A DNA stretch of 64,000 nt, taken from positions 2,427,826-2,491,825 of the forward strand of contig CP138355.1 of NCBI GenBank assembly GCA_033584155.1. The letters run 5' to 3'. The notes under the pieces were generated by a model that was not told the origin of the DNA, did no database searches, and worked only from the letters and a program-made list of their open reading frames with translations. Positions 35,391 to 45,950 of the stretch are shown piece by piece. Both the position numbers and the translations under genes were made by a program. Every line of letters starts with the position of its first letter. Positions within the stretch are counted from its first letter, which is position 1. The DNA is from Candidatus Electrothrix scaldis (GTDB lineage: Bacteria > Desulfobacterota > Desulfobulbia > Desulfobulbales > Desulfobulbaceae).

Positions 35391-35925
35391 GGGGGGTTCC
35401 TCCTTTAATCAAATAGAGAGCCTGGTTGATTACCCTGCTACTGTGGGATAACTTAGTGACGGTTATGAATCATTTATTCAGGATATGATGCTTGGTGCAA
35501 CATACTCGATTCATAAGATACTGTAAACCTATCCCTTGATGACTATTCATTCTTTAACGAAAAAGGGCTTCTTCTGAACTTGTATAAAGAAATATATCTG
35601 AAATGGGAAGATATTATATTTATGCTTGACAAACCTTATGCACCGCAATAGAGAGACGAACAAAGTTTGTCTTTCTTATGACAAAAGGGTCTATGTGCGG
35701 TTGCTGGACCGTTAGGGAATTCACAAAAAAAAATAAGCTCCCCGTTTTTAGTTGTAGGGACAGACCTATGTGTCTGCCCGGTATATAAAGGGCAAACACA
35801 TAGGTTTGCCCCTACGGCTCTCGGTATAATGGGTAAGATATTTATTGTTTATTCCCTCATGACCTCATACGGCCCTATGGTGATAATCTCAAGAAAAATC
35901 TCAACTCAACAAAAGAGGATGTAGA
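35391..35925. other. Long gap between aldolase and SulP genes
   Basis: It contains a hairpin TTATGAATC (35463)/GATTCATAA (35508), a candidate -35 TTGACA at 35626 with a poor -10, and hairpin repeat copy 3. No reading frame with a ribosome site was found. Confidence 0.4.
35754..35815. repeat. GTAGGGGC-type hairpin repeat, copy 3
   Basis: Near-perfect 26-bp arms: GTAGGGACAGACCTATGTGT... and ...ACACATAGGTTTGCCCCTAC, eight-base centre. The best-preserved copy; it lies about 110 bases before the SulP gene. Confidence 0.75.
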
Positions 35926-37668
35926 ATGAAGGTGGAGTCCCTGTTCCCTTTTCTTCGATGGTTCAAATTGGTAACCAAGCAGACCATCAAAGATGACTTT
36001 ATGGCTGGCCTAACCGGGGCCGTCATTGTTTTGCCCCAAGGTGTTGCTTTTGCCACCATTGCCGGTTTGCCACCGGAATATGGTTTGTACACGGCAATGA
36101 TCACTCCTATTATAGCTGCGCTGTTCGGTTCCTCGTTTCATCTTATCTCCGGTCCGACTACAGCTATTTCTATTGTCGTGTTTTCTTCTGTTAGCCGTTA
36201 CGCTGAACCGGGGAGTCCTGAGTTTATTAACCTAGCTTTAACACTTACCTTTCTTGCAGGTGTGTATCAGCTCTCCTTTGGGCTTGCGAGGCTAGGGAGT
36301 TTAGTTAACTTCGTTTCCCATACGGTGGTTATCGGATTTACAGCTGGCGCTGCAATTTTGATTGCTACAAGCCAGATGAAGCACATCACCGGCGTTCACA
36401 TCGCTAAGGGTGAGTCCTTTCTTCATACCTGGGTTGAAATTTTTAACGGTATAGGTGACTTTAATATATTTCTCATTATTATTGGTTTGGTCACATTGCT
36501 TGTCTCTGTCCTTTCCAAGAAATTTTTTCCCAAGGCACCTAACCTCCTTATTGGCATGGTGGTAGGGAGTGTGTTAGCGATCTTTTTTAAAGGAATGGCT
36601 GCGCCTGGTTCCATTAAATTGGTTGGTGAGATTCCTGCTCATCTTCCTCCTCTCTCATCACCTGATTTTTCTCCTGAGACCATTAAAATGCTGGCCCCTG
36701 AGGCCTTTGCCGTTGCCCTGCTGGGTCTGATCGAAGCGGTTTCTATTAGTCGGGCAGTTGCCACCAAGTCTAACCAGCGCATCGATTCGAACCAGGAGTT
36801 CATTGGCCAGGGATTGTCTAATCTCTGCGGTAGTTTTCTTTCCAGTTATGCCGGTTCCGGTTCTTTTACCCGTTCTGGTATCAACTATGAAGCTGGTGCG
36901 AAGACACCGCTTTCTGCCATATTTGCTGCAATAGCTTTGATGTGCATTATCCTCCTTATTGCGCCTTTGACCGCCTATCTTCCCATTGCCGCTATGGGTG
37001 GTGTTATTCTGCTGGTTGCTTATAATCTAATTGACTTTCATCATATCGGAAAGGTACTGACATTCAGTAAATCAGAGTCTGCGGTCTTGCTAACCACCTT
37101 TTTCGCGACCCTTTTCCTTGAGCTGGAGTTTGCGATTTACATGGGTGTGTTACTCTCGCTTATTCTCTTTCTTGCCAGGACATCAAACCCTGAAATCCAT
37201 TCGATCTCTGTGGATAATGTTGAAGTCGGGGGAGTACGGAAATTTGTCGATATGGAACAGAAGCCCTTGGCGGAATGCTGTCAGCTGAAGATCCTGAGAG
37301 TTGATAGGTCTATCTATTTTGGCTCTATCAATCATATTCAGAACCGTATTGCGGAGGTTACAGAAAAGGAAGGTATCTATAATATTCTTCTTATAGCCAC
37401 AGGAATTAACTTGATTGATTTGGCCGGTGCAGAGGCCTTAATTGCAGAGAGCAATCGCCTGAAGAAGATGGGCGGAGGTTTGTATTTCGTTAATATGAAG
37501 GCTGCTGTTTATGAATTTGCCGTTCGTTCCGGTTTTATTAAAAGTATAGGTCCTGACCACTTTTTTGATAGCAAGAGTGACGCTATTGCGGAAATTTATA
37601 AGGGGCTGGATAAAGAGAAATGTGCCGCCTGTACAACAAAGATTTTTAAGGAGTGTCGGCTCAGCTGA
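35926..37668 (+). CDS. SulP family sulfate/anion transporter with STAS domain
   Basis: 580 residues. The N-terminal ~410 form the multi-span SulP carrier (DDFMAGLTGAVIVLPQGVAFATIAGLPPEYGLYTA; GPTTAISIVV; SRAVATKSNQRIDSNQEFIGQG). Residues ~440-555 are a STAS regulatory domain (LKILRVDRSIYFGSINHI, NLIDLAGAEAL). A CAACTTKIFKECR cysteine-rich tail follows. Uptake of sulfate or bicarbonate into the cell is expected; sulfate would suit a sulfate reducer. RBS AAAGAGGA. A strong terminator follows. Confidence 0.9.
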   Translation: MKVESLFPFLRWFKLVTKQTIKDDFMAGLTGAVIVLPQGVAFATIAGLPPEYGLYTAMITPIIAALFGSSFHLISGPTTAISIVVFSSVSRYAEPGSPEFINLALTLTFLAGVYQLSFGLARLGSLVNFVSHTVVIGFTAGAAILIATSQMKHITGVHIAKGESFLHTWVEIFNGIGDFNIFLIIIGLVTLLVSVLSKKFFPKAPNLLIGMVVGSVLAIFFKGMAAPGSIKLVGEIPAHLPPLSSPDFSPETIKMLAPEAFAVALLGLIEAVSISRAVATKSNQRIDSNQEFIGQGLSNLCGSFLSSYAGSGSFTRSGINYEAGAKTPLSAIFAAIALMCIILLIAPLTAYLPIAAMGGVILLVAYNLIDFHHIGKVLTFSKSESAVLLTTFFATLFLELEFAIYMGVLLSLILFLARTSNPEIHSISVDNVEVGGVRKFVDMEQKPLAECCQLKILRVDRSIYFGSINHIQNRIAEVTEKEGIYNILLIATGINLIDLAGAEALIAESNRLKKMGGGLYFVNMKAAVYEFAVRSGFIKSIGPDHFFDSKSDAIAEIYKGLDKEKCAACTTKIFKECRLS

Positions 37669-37698
37669 GCTTTTCTGGTTGGTTGTAAATTTTTTAAG

Positions 37699-37736
37699 GA
37701 CCCCGCCCCAACACAACAAGGGTGGGGTCGTTTCCT
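37699..37736 (+). terminator. Terminator after the SulP gene
   Basis: GACCCCGCCC / GGGTGGGGTC stem (one bulged or wobble position) with an A-rich loop, then GTTTCCTTT. Confidence 0.7.
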
Positions 37737-37861
37737 TTCACACAGATTATCTAAGCCCTCCCCCGCCTCCTGCCTCGTTCTTCGGTTTGCTCTTTATTTC
37801 TCTGCACCTTCTCATATCTGCAGTACTCTCGTTCTTACCTTTGTTGGGGGGAGCTTCTAGC

Positions 37862-38640
37862 TCAGTTCTCTGAAGAATCAGTGTCTTTCTGGTCAATTTC
37901 AGCCAGGAGAGGATGGGGAGCAAAGAAGCGGACCGCTACGATACTGATTTCGTAGAGTACAAGCAATGGTCCGGCCATGAGAAGCTGGTTGACTACATCC
38001 GGGGTCGGAGTGACGATTGCCGCAATAATAAAGGCGATAAGAAAGGCGTATTTGCGATTTTTTGCTAAAAAAGCAGCATTGACCGTACCAAGTTTGGCCA
38101 GGAAGACCATAAAGACTGGAAGCTCAAAAATAAGGCCAAAGGCCAGCAACATACGAAGGGCAAGAGAAAAATACTCGCTGACCGCAGGCATGGGATCAAG
38201 AAATTCGCTGGAATAACTGATGAGAAAACGAAAGGCAGGGGGGAAAACGACAAAATAGCCAAAGGCTGCTCCGCCGAGAAAACAGAGGGTGGAGACTAGG
38301 CTGAAGGGAAAGAGGAGCTTTTTTTCATGATGGTAGAGCCCCGGTGCGATAAAACGCCAGATTTGGTGAAAGATAACCGGACTTGCAAGCAGAACACCTG
38401 CAACAAGGGCGAGTTTTAGATAAAAAAAAAGCCTTCCTGATAGGAGATGAAGATCAGGCTCTTGCCAGCCGGGAGTACATGTATAAGCGGACGAAAGAAC
38501 CAGGTGGCTATGGGCTGAATAAAGGAATAGGCAAGGGCAAAGCCGACAACAACTGCGGATATGGAGATTATCAGGCAGGAGCGCAGTTCTGCAAGATGCT
38601 CTATAAGTGTTTGTTGTGAGAGTGATTCAGGATTACTCAT
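37862..38640 (-). pseudogene. tatC: tatC with single-base frameshift at an A9 run
   Basis: Twin-arginine translocase core subunit. The start MSNPESLSQQTLIEHLAELRSCL matches TatC, and residues continue to ISYQEGFFF before a stop. Adding one base to the A9 run at 38422-38430 (T9 on the coding strand) restores YLKLALVAGVLLASPVIFHQIWRF and runs on through the remaining TatC helices to the stop at 37862, ~259 residues in all. So the gene is complete apart from one lost base: a sequencing error, phase variation, transcriptional slippage or a true null allele. No tatA/tatB is in the window. Confidence 0.85.
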
Positions 38641-39368
38641 AATAGTCTTCTCTTTTATATTTAGATTCAACTTGAAAAGTCTTAACTTGCTAATTCTTAA
38701 TGAAAATCGTGCAAATTTTGGATAAAAAGTGCATGCTTTTCATGATCCCCCTCTCATAAAACATGCACATGATTTGGCACACCAAAGGTAAGCAGCTTAG
38801 TCTTAAAGACCTTCTTCTCCATTCGGTGGAAAACTGAATTGTAAAACTATGTAGATATAATGTGATAACGATTGAGTTAGCTTCCCATTACTGGACGACG
38901 AGTCCTAAAATCTTACCTGTACGAGCCTCTGACTTTTTGAGGAGACTCTATTTATATGAAAGGAGCAGGTTATTCTTTAGAATTATCGAACTCAGCTTTC
39001 ATGCTGTGCTGCCTTGACCCGAAAGGCCGAGGTGGAAAATTATAGGGTTAATTTTGTCGCTAACATACCCTGTCCATGCATTGATGTTAAGCCTTTTTCT
39101 GGTCCCTCGCAGGAATCCTTTTGTTGATGGCTTCATGTCCTGCTGAGAGATAGTGATTGACGTTGTGGGCAATTCATTGATAGATTACAAGAAATAAAAT
39201 CATCAAAGGTCTTGCGTGGTGGAATCTGACGCCATATCTTGGACCTTTATGAGATCGTAAGTGAGATAGGTACGTTCAGGAAGTTGAATGCTGGAGAGTA
39301 TTTTTTCTTCCTGTTTTTAAAGAAAAGCAAAGAGCGTAGAGCGAAGTAATTCTGAGGAACAACATACC
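38641..39368. other. 728-base gap upstream of the PilR-type gene
   Basis: A-T rich. It holds a hairpin GTGCATG (38727)/CATGCAC (38761), the repeated FM(L/F)CC element (38955-39045), and little else. No long ORF. The last ~330 bases before ATG 39369 show nothing I recognise beyond CTGAGGAAC near the start codon. Confidence 0.4.
38955..39045 (+). ncRNA. Repeated hairpin/mini-ORF element, copy A
   Basis: Stem TATGAAAG/CTTTCATG encloses a small hairpin ATTC-TTTA-GAAT and is followed by a second hairpin (CCTT/AAGG). The same bases form a 29-codon frame (ATG 38956 to TAG 39045) containing FMLCC. Closely similar copies lie at 50784-50866 (minus) and 55480-55576 (plus). It may be a structured RNA, a small peptide gene, or both. 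Confidence 0.4.
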
Positions 39369-40730
39369 ATGCCCCGTATTCTTATTGTAGATGACGAGTT
39401 AAGTATGCGTGATTTTCTCAAAATTTTATTTGAGAATGAGGGCTATGAGGTAACTGTTGCCGCAGATGCGGCCTCGGCACTGGACTTTGCTGATAAAGAG
39501 CCTTTTGACATTGCCATCACCGATATCCGAATGCCTGGTATGAGTGGGCTGGACCTGTTGGCGGAGCTGAAACACCGTTTTCCCGCTTTACCTGTTGTTA
39601 TGATTACTGCCTATGCATCACCTGACGATGCAGTACAGGCCATGCGAACAGGTGCCTTTGATTATATCACCAAGCCTTTTCATGTTGATGAGCTCAAGAA
39701 GGTTGTCAGAACAGCAGTCCAGCGAAAGGCAGCTGCTGAACAAAAAAAAGAAGAGGGTAGTTTTTCCGGGATTATTGGTTCTAGTCAGGAAATGCTTCGT
39801 ATTTTCGATTTGATACGACGGGTTGCCCCCACCCCAGCCAGTGTGCTTATTTATGGTGAATCAGGAACCGGTAAGGAGTTGGTTGCCAAGGCTATTCATC
39901 AGCATTCTAAGGTCGCTGCCAACCCCTTTGTTCCCATTACCTGCAGCGCTATTCCTGAAAGCCTTTTGGAAAGCGAATTATTCGGTCATGTTAAAGGATC
40001 CTTCACAGGAGCTATGTCTGATAAACCTGGTCTTTTTCAGCAGGCCGATTCAGGCACAGCCTTTCTTGACGAGATCGGAGAGCTTACCCCAATTATCCAG
40101 ACCAAACTCTTGCGTGTCCTCCAGGAGCGTGAGTTTATGCCGGTCGGGTCAACAAAGACAAAACAGGTGAATGTTCGGATCATTTCTGCAACCAACCGGA
40201 ACCTGGAAGATGAAATTATGGAGAAACGCTTCCGGGAAGACCTTTATTACCGTCTGGCTGTTGTGCCGATCAGGGTGCCACCGCTGAGGGAACGCAAGGG
40301 GGATGTTCCCTTATTGGTTGATTATTTTCTGAAAAAATACTCAAAACTCTTGGGAAAAGAGGTGCAGACCATTTCTTCCTACGGCCTGGAAGTCCTTATG
40401 AATTATAACTTTCCAGGAAATGTCAGGGAGTTGGAGAATATTATTGAGCGTGGGGTTGCCCTGGAAGCCTCCAATATTATTTTGCCTGAAAGCCTTATAC
40501 TTTCCAGGAAAGAACGGGCAGGCTTGCAGCAAGAAGCTTTATTTGTTGGGGCCCAGGATGAGCAGGAGCTCTTTGAGCGTGGTATGGAAGATATCCTTAT
40601 TGATTTGGAGACCAAGATGATCAGGCATGCGCTAGAAGTTGCTGAAGGTTCCAAGATGCGGGCTGCTGAGTTACTCAAGGTGAGTTTTAGGTCCCTGCGG
40701 TACAAAACGAAAAAGTATGAGATTGATTGA
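39369..40730 (+). CDS. Sigma-54-dependent response regulator (NtrC/PilR family)
   Basis: 453 residues. Receiver domain 1-120 with phospho-acceptor Asp in AITDIRMPG. AAA+ domain ~130-365: Walker A GESGTGKE, the sigma-54 contact loop as GSFTGA (usual GAFTGA), Walker B GTAFLDEIGEL. A Fis-type helix-turn-helix closes the protein (MIRHALEVAEGSKMRAAELLKVSFRSLRYK). It activates sigma-54 promoters after phosphorylation, presumably by the sensor kinase whose gene follows directly. Best resemblance is PilR, which controls type IV pili elsewhere; no pil gene is in this window. Confidence 0.9.
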   Translation: MPRILIVDDELSMRDFLKILFENEGYEVTVAADAASALDFADKEPFDIAITDIRMPGMSGLDLLAELKHRFPALPVVMITAYASPDDAVQAMRTGAFDYITKPFHVDELKKVVRTAVQRKAAAEQKKEEGSFSGIIGSSQEMLRIFDLIRRVAPTPASVLIYGESGTGKELVAKAIHQHSKVAANPFVPITCSAIPESLLESELFGHVKGSFTGAMSDKPGLFQQADSGTAFLDEIGELTPIIQTKLLRVLQEREFMPVGSTKTKQVNVRIISATNRNLEDEIMEKRFREDLYYRLAVVPIRVPPLRERKGDVPLLVDYFLKKYSKLLGKEVQTISSYGLEVLMNYNFPGNVRELENIIERGVALEASNIILPESLILSRKERAGLQQEALFVGAQDEQELFERGMEDILIDLETKMIRHALEVAEGSKMRAAELLKVSFRSLRYKTKKYEID

Positions 40731-40783
40731 GAGAAGAGGAGTTTCTGATTGTACTTTTTTATTCACCGTTTGAAGAAAATACT

Positions 40784-42538
40784 ATGTCTATAAATAAACT
40801 TATAAATGATTTAAAGCCAATACAGGACTCCAAAGAGCAATTGCGTCGTCATTTGGTTTGGATGATCATGACCAGGGTAATTTTGTTTACCCTGCTAATT
40901 GCTGTCACGGTGTTTTTGCAGAGTATGGGGCGTAATGTTATCCTGCCCCCCAATGTTGTGACCATGGCCTTTCTCTCAGTGGTCTTTATCTATTCCATCG
41001 GTTCAGCCGGACTTTTGCAGGGGAGAACCAAACATCTTCCTCGTTTTGGTCTTATTCAGGTTCTTTCCGACGTTGTATTTTCCGCGTTATTGGTGTTGGG
41101 TACCGGGTGTAGCCAATCTATATTCCGGCCTATTTTTATTTTTCCTGTTCTTGTTGGCGGATTGAATCTTAATCGGATCGGGGGGTTATTGGCAGCCACT
41201 GCTTCTTCTCTCTTGTATGGGGCCATTCTTCTTTGTGAGTATTTTGAGTATATTCCTCCTTTTTATTCCCATACCAATTATATACCGCCGGATTATTTTC
41301 TTGATGTATTGAATAAGTTTGCGGTGTATGTGGTTCTTTTTTATGCACTCGGATTGTCCGGCAGTATTGTTGCTGCGAGGCTCCGCAAGACGGAAGAGGC
41401 GCTGACCAGAACTTCTGTGCAGTTTGATCGTTTGCATATATTGTATAAACAGGTATTTGATGATGTGAATACAGGGATTATTACTGTTGATGGCAGGCAT
41501 TTAATTACCTCATGCAATATCGCTTTAGAGAAAATAACAGGTTATGCGGCTGAAAAAATTATCGGTCTTCCCTTTGATGTCTTTTTTCCGGCAGTTATGC
41601 TTACGGAAAATGATGAGAGCAAGCAGGCTCTTGATCTTGTCAGGCAGGATGGAACGACCACCCGAGTGCGCTTTACTTTGGCACAATTAAATCTTCCCCC
41701 AGATCCAGATGTTCAGGGAGATAGTGAAGATGCACGCTGTAAGGTCATCACCATGCAGGACATCAGCTTGCTAGAACGAATGGAACAACAGCTCCGTGAA
41801 CATGAGAAGATGGCAACCATTGGAGAACTCAGTGGGGCCATTGCCCATGATTTTCGCAATCCTTTGGCTGCTATCTCCGGGTCTGCGCAGATTTTGAGCG
41901 TTCATATCAGGGAACGGCAAAAGGAATCCGATGATCCGATTATCAGCACCAATCGTCACCTGGCAGATATTATTCTGAGGGAGTCAGAGCGAATGGAGAA
42001 GACTATTAATGATTTTCTCCAGTTTTCTCATCCGAAGGATCTGGAGCCGGAATGGTTTAATCTGAAACGGGTGATTGGTGATGCAGTTCGCCAAATACAG
42101 GGTAAAAAATCCCGTTATCCCGGCTGTATGATCACGGTGGATATAGAAGAAAATCTTGATTGCTGGGGTGATCGGCAGCAGATCCAGATGGTATTCGCCC
42201 ATCTTTTGGAAAATAGCTGTTTTGCCTCAAAAGACTGCGGTGAGCCTATTAGGGTTCAGTTTTTGGATGAGCCGGAAGAGCAGTCTAGCCTCTGTATTGC
42301 AGTTATTGATAAGGGAACGGGTTTCCCAAATGAGATTCGGGAAAAGGTTTTTATTCCGTTTTTTTCCACCCGAGAGGACAGCGCAGGTCTCGGGTTGGCC
42401 ATTGTCCAACAGTTTATCGAGCAGCACGGCGGGACTGTAACCTTATTGGCCCCGGAAGAGGGAAGTATTGTTGCAATACGGCTCCCTCTCCCGGCTCTTT
42501 CAGGTGATGATGAAGAGATTGAGGCAAAAGAAGGTTAA
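40784..42538 (+). CDS. PilS-like sensor histidine kinase
   Basis: About 584 residues from ATG 40784. Six or so N-terminal membrane helices (to residue ~200), a PAS domain ~225-340 ([22 protein letters not shown]), HisKA with H-box [16 protein letters not shown] near 365, and the HATPase domain with N ([12 protein letters not shown]), DKGTGFP and [16 protein letters not shown]. It is the cognate kinase of the preceding regulator. A TTG start at 40727 overlaps the regulator's stop and would add 19 non-conserved residues. Its 3' end overlaps the convergent murA stop by four bases. Confidence 0.88.
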   Translation: MSINKLINDLKPIQDSKEQLRRHLVWMIMTRVILFTLLIAVTVFLQSMGRNVILPPNVVTMAFLSVVFIYSIGSAGLLQGRTKHLPRFGLIQVLSDVVFSALLVLGTGCSQSIFRPIFIFPVLVGGLNLNRIGGLLAATASSLLYGAILLCEYFEYIPPFYSHTNYIPPDYFLDVLNKFAVYVVLFYALGLSGSIVAARLRKTEEALTRTSVQFDRLHILYKQVFDDVNTGIITVDGRHLITSCNIALEKITGYAAEKIIGLPFDVFFPAVMLTENDESKQALDLVRQDGTTTRVRFTLAQLNLPPDPDVQGDSEDARCKVITMQDISLLERMEQQLREHEKMATIGELSGAIAHDFRNPLAAISGSAQILSVHIRERQKESDDPIISTNRHLADIILRESERMEKTINDFLQFSHPKDLEPEWFNLKRVIGDAVRQIQGKKSRYPGCMITVDIEENLDCWGDRQQIQMVFAHLLENSCFASKDCGEPIRVQFLDEPEEQSSLCIAVIDKGTGFPNEIREKVFIPFFSTREDSAGLGLAIVQQFIEQHGGTVTLLAPEEGSIVAIRLPLPALSGDDEEIEAKEG

Positions 42539-43818
42539 GCGGCAATTTGCTCGATTTTAGCCCCAACTTTGCGGAGTTTTTCTACCATATTTTCGTAGCC
42601 TCGCTCAAGGTGATAGATTCTTGATATCTCGGTAAGGCCTGATGAGGCCAGGCCTGCAACGACTAAGGAGGCAGATGCGCGTAGGTCGGTTGCCATCATG
42701 GGGGCGCCTATCAGTTTGTTGCGGGTGATGCCGTTGACGATAGCTGTAGCCCCGTCAATATTGATTTTTGCTCCCAGGCGTTGTAGTTCGGCAACATGCA
42801 TGAAACGATTTTCAAAGATTGTTTCATGGATAAGGGACACCCCGCTACATTGAATCATCAGGGCCATGAATTGGGCCTGAAGGTCGGTGGGGAAGCCTGG
42901 GTAGGGCATGGTAGTAATATCAACAGCCTGAAGCGAGCAACGGTCTCCTTGCGCATTCACAGGGCAGGAGGCGAAGATACTGTCCTTGCCTGCTGTGATT
43001 TCCATACCTGCGGCCCGCAACTTTTCCATCAGCACTGGCAGGTGCGTAGGATCACAGTCGGTGATTTCCAGTTCGCCGCCTGTGGCGCCCACGGCTATGG
43101 CATAGGTGCCCGCTTCTATGCGATCAGGGATAATTTTTGCTTCTGTAGCCTGTAAGGTGGAAACACCAGTGACCGTGAGGCAGTCGGTGTCTTTACCTTC
43201 AATCTGCGCTCCCATTGCCGTGAGCATATCTACAAGGTTCCCCACCTCAGGTTCCTTGGCCGCATTGCGAATAATCGTTGTCCCCTTGGCCTTGACCGAG
43301 GCCATAAGCACATTTTCTGTTCCAGTGACCGAGGGGATATCAAAGTAGATGGTGTTGCCTTGTAGTTCGCCCTCAACGCGGGCTTCAACGTAACCGCTCT
43401 CCAGGTGGGTTGTTGCACCAAGTTGCTCGAAACCACGAAGGTGGAAATTAATGGGCCGGGCACCGATGGCGCAGCCGCCGGGGAGAGAGACCCGGGCACG
43501 ACCCGCCCGTGCAAGTAGAGGCCCGAGGACAAGCACTGAGGCCCGCATAGTCTTGACGAGGTCATAAGGTGCTTCCGCACCGGTAAGATCTGCTGTGTTA
43601 ATTTGTACCGAACTGCCAGAGCGTTCCCAGCTCGCGCCCAGGGTTTGCAGCAGCATGAGCATGGTTCGGGTGTCCCGGAGGTCTGGGACGTTATGCAGGG
43701 TATAAGTCCCTGGTGCCAGAATCGTGGCTGCCAGCAGGGGAAGAGCTGCGTTTTTTGCACCGCTGACCTGAATACTTCCCCGCAGCGGGCGTCCTCCTTT
43801 GATTCGTATTTTATCCAT
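42535..43818 (-). CDS. murA: UDP-N-acetylglucosamine 1-carboxyvinyltransferase
   Basis: 427 residues from ATG 43818 ([26 protein letters not shown]). First committed step of peptidoglycan synthesis, adding enolpyruvate to UDP-GlcNAc. The catalytic, fosfomycin-binding Cys lies in [11 protein letters not shown] near residue 115. Other MurA motifs: [19 protein letters not shown] and [13 protein letters not shown]. An upstream in-frame stretch to 43929 lacks homology. Convergent with the kinase gene. Confidence 0.95.
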   Translation of the reverse strand: MDKIRIKGGRPLRGSIQVSGAKNAALPLLAATILAPGTYTLHNVPDLRDTRTMLMLLQTLGASWERSGSSVQINTADLTGAEAPYDLVKTMRASVLVLGPLLARAGRARVSLPGGCAIGARPINFHLRGFEQLGATTHLESGYVEARVEGELQGNTIYFDIPSVTGTENVLMASVKAKGTTIIRNAAKEPEVGNLVDMLTAMGAQIEGKDTDCLTVTGVSTLQATEAKIIPDRIEAGTYAIAVGATGGELEITDCDPTHLPVLMEKLRAAGMEITAGKDSIFASCPVNAQGDRCSLQAVDITTMPYPGFPTDLQAQFMALMIQCSGVSLIHETIFENRFMHVAELQRLGAKINIDGATAIVNGITRNKLIGAPMMATDLRASASLVVAGLASSGLTEISRIYHLERGYENMVEKLRKVGAKIEQIAA

Positions 43819-44127
43819 TGTATTCTTTAATGATGAGTTAGTTGTGGGCTGAGAACTTATTGTGTTGTATACGCTGAGGCTTTTTCCGGCAATGTTTTTC
43901 GAACCACGTATCACGCATGCGGCTTTCAAGGCGGGCTGCCATCCTAAAAAAGATGGATTTTTTTGTCAAGACTATCGAAAGGCGAGCGATGCTACTCGTG
44001 ATGGTCTGATTTTTAGTGCTTGACTTCCTTGTTGGGTATACAATTAAATAATATATCCGCCAAATATCTATGGGTTATCCTGCTGTTGGCAGAGGGAGAA
44101 TCTCCTAGAACATTTATGGAGAGAGTG

Positions 44128-44826
44128 ATGAAGAGCATTGTTTTGTTTTGTGTGATTATATTCTGGGCAGGGCAGGCTGTCGCTGCCATTAAAAATTGTG
44201 AAGAGCTGAAGTCGGAGATAGCAGCAAAACTTGTTGCAGCAGGCGTCTCCTCATTTGTTCTTCATATTGTTGATAAGGATCGAACAGGTACCGGGAAAAT
44301 ACTGGGTCGTTGCGAGGGTGGGACAAAGAGGATAGTGCGTCTTCCTGTGGCCAGCTTTGTGCCCGGAGCTGGACAGGGAGATATCTCCCTCCCTGCTGTG
44401 ACATTTGCCTACGGTGGTGATGTTAAAACCTGTAAAGAGCTGAAGTCGGAGATCGCTACAAAGCTGATTGCCGCAGGTATCTCTCCGTCTGTTCTTGCGA
44501 TTGTGGACAAGGAACGAACAGGTTCCGGGAAAGTAGTAGGAAGTTGCGAAGGAGGCACAAAAAGGATAGTGCGTCTTCCGGCAGCTGGCTTACTGGCCGA
44601 GGATGAGCAGGGGGATCTCCCCTCTCTCCCTGCCGTAACCCTTGCCTACGGTGGTGGTATTAAAGACTGTGAGGAGTTGAAGTCCGAGATAGCGGCGAAG
44701 CTGGTCGCAGCAGGTGTATCTTCATTTGTTCTTGATATTGTGGATAAGGAAAGAATAGGTGCTGGCAAAATAATAGGCAGTTGTGAGAATGGCACAAAGA
44801 GGATTGTCCGGCGAAAAGATCGTTAG
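44128..44826 (+). CDS. Secreted protein with three tandem DUF1161 domains
   Basis: 232 residues. Signal peptide MKSIVLFCVIIFWAGQAVA, then three ~70-residue units each beginning C(E/K)ELKSEIA(A/T)KL(V/I)AAG(V/I)S and ending GxCExGTKRIVR, with two conserved cysteines per unit (likely a disulfide). DUF1161 proteins of enterobacteria (YdgH-neighbourhood type) usually carry one unit of unknown function. GGAGAGAG precedes ATG 44128. The periplasmic location is inferred. Confidence 0.75.
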   Translation: MKSIVLFCVIIFWAGQAVAAIKNCEELKSEIAAKLVAAGVSSFVLHIVDKDRTGTGKILGRCEGGTKRIVRLPVASFVPGAGQGDISLPAVTFAYGGDVKTCKELKSEIATKLIAAGISPSVLAIVDKERTGSGKVVGSCEGGTKRIVRLPAAGLLAEDEQGDLPSLPAVTLAYGGGIKDCEELKSEIAAKLVAAGVSSFVLDIVDKERIGAGKIIGSCENGTKRIVRRKDR

Positions 44827-45950
44827 TATCTGGAGTTGCGTCGTCTTTTAACTTCAGTCCATAGCTTGCTTACAGTCCTGTCTTCTCTCAGCTACACTTT
44901 TTCGACCTGTGCGGTTAGATTATTTTTTACTACCCTCACGCGTGATATGTGATTAAAATTATAGAAGGACAGGACTTATATTTCATGCGGAGGGATCAGA
45001 ATGACTGGGTATAAAGTGAAAGTAAGCGTTGAACTTGTAGAGTGTAACGAATCTATTAGCGATAGCCCGACAAAGCAGCAAGATGGAAGTTTCAGTATGG
45101 TTATCAACGAGAAAGATGCTGTAAGTATAGACAAGTGCGAAAAAACGATTTTACAAACCGCATATCCGACAATACGGTCTGCTTTATCCGAGCACCTTAC
45201 CAGGGTGTCTCAAAAAAAAAGCTGGTGAAATGAGTGAAGCAGGAGAACAAGTAATTCAAAATAGTTGTCCATACAAAGTTGATGGTGAAGCCGGACGATT
45301 TACATTCCTTACTCATAGTATCCTGAAGAATGGCGACGTGCAATACAACACCGGTCGAGATGTTTTTTCGTGCCTGCACGGAAAAGAGTATTATCTAACC
45401 GCAGGTTTCAAAGAAATAGCTTTGATTTACGGTGATACGAAAGAATCATACAGAAAGACAACACGATTGATCAATCGCATCCGGTACCAGGAAAAAGACG
45501 GCACTCCATCTCGTACACTTCATGAAGTTACAGAGCGGGAAGGTACTTCTCTTCTTGAGCATATTACAAGAAAATCTAAACAGATATTATCTCATCACGG
45601 CTTTGAAGAGACCGGGATATACCGAGGACGGAATCCACAGTATACTCAATCCCGCCCCGTCCTTCTGCCTCAGTCCAGGATTGACGAAGCACTCTCTGTT
45701 TGTACAGAAGGATATTCCTTTTCTGATGGTTACATAGACAATCCGATAGGCTACGAGAATCCTTCTGAAACAGTCAACATAGCGGTCGATGATGTTAATG
45801 TAAAAAGACAGGAAGACAACAGGATTCCGGGGCAAAAAAGAACCACGCATAAACGGAAATACGCACATAACACAATCGCTCGTCTTTCTCACAACGGGAC
45901 AAAATATGTCTTAAATGGGGCGTCCACAACCTCTCTACTTCCCATTATAA

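Noticed and set aside
38770-38800. Sigma-54 promoter at TTGGCACACC before the PilR-type gene
   Set aside because: The GG-to-GC spacing of the -24/-12 consensus is not met (no TTGC at the right distance).
43819-43929. N-terminal extension of MurA
   Set aside because: MurA homologues begin at MDKIRIKGG; the upstream part is unrelated.
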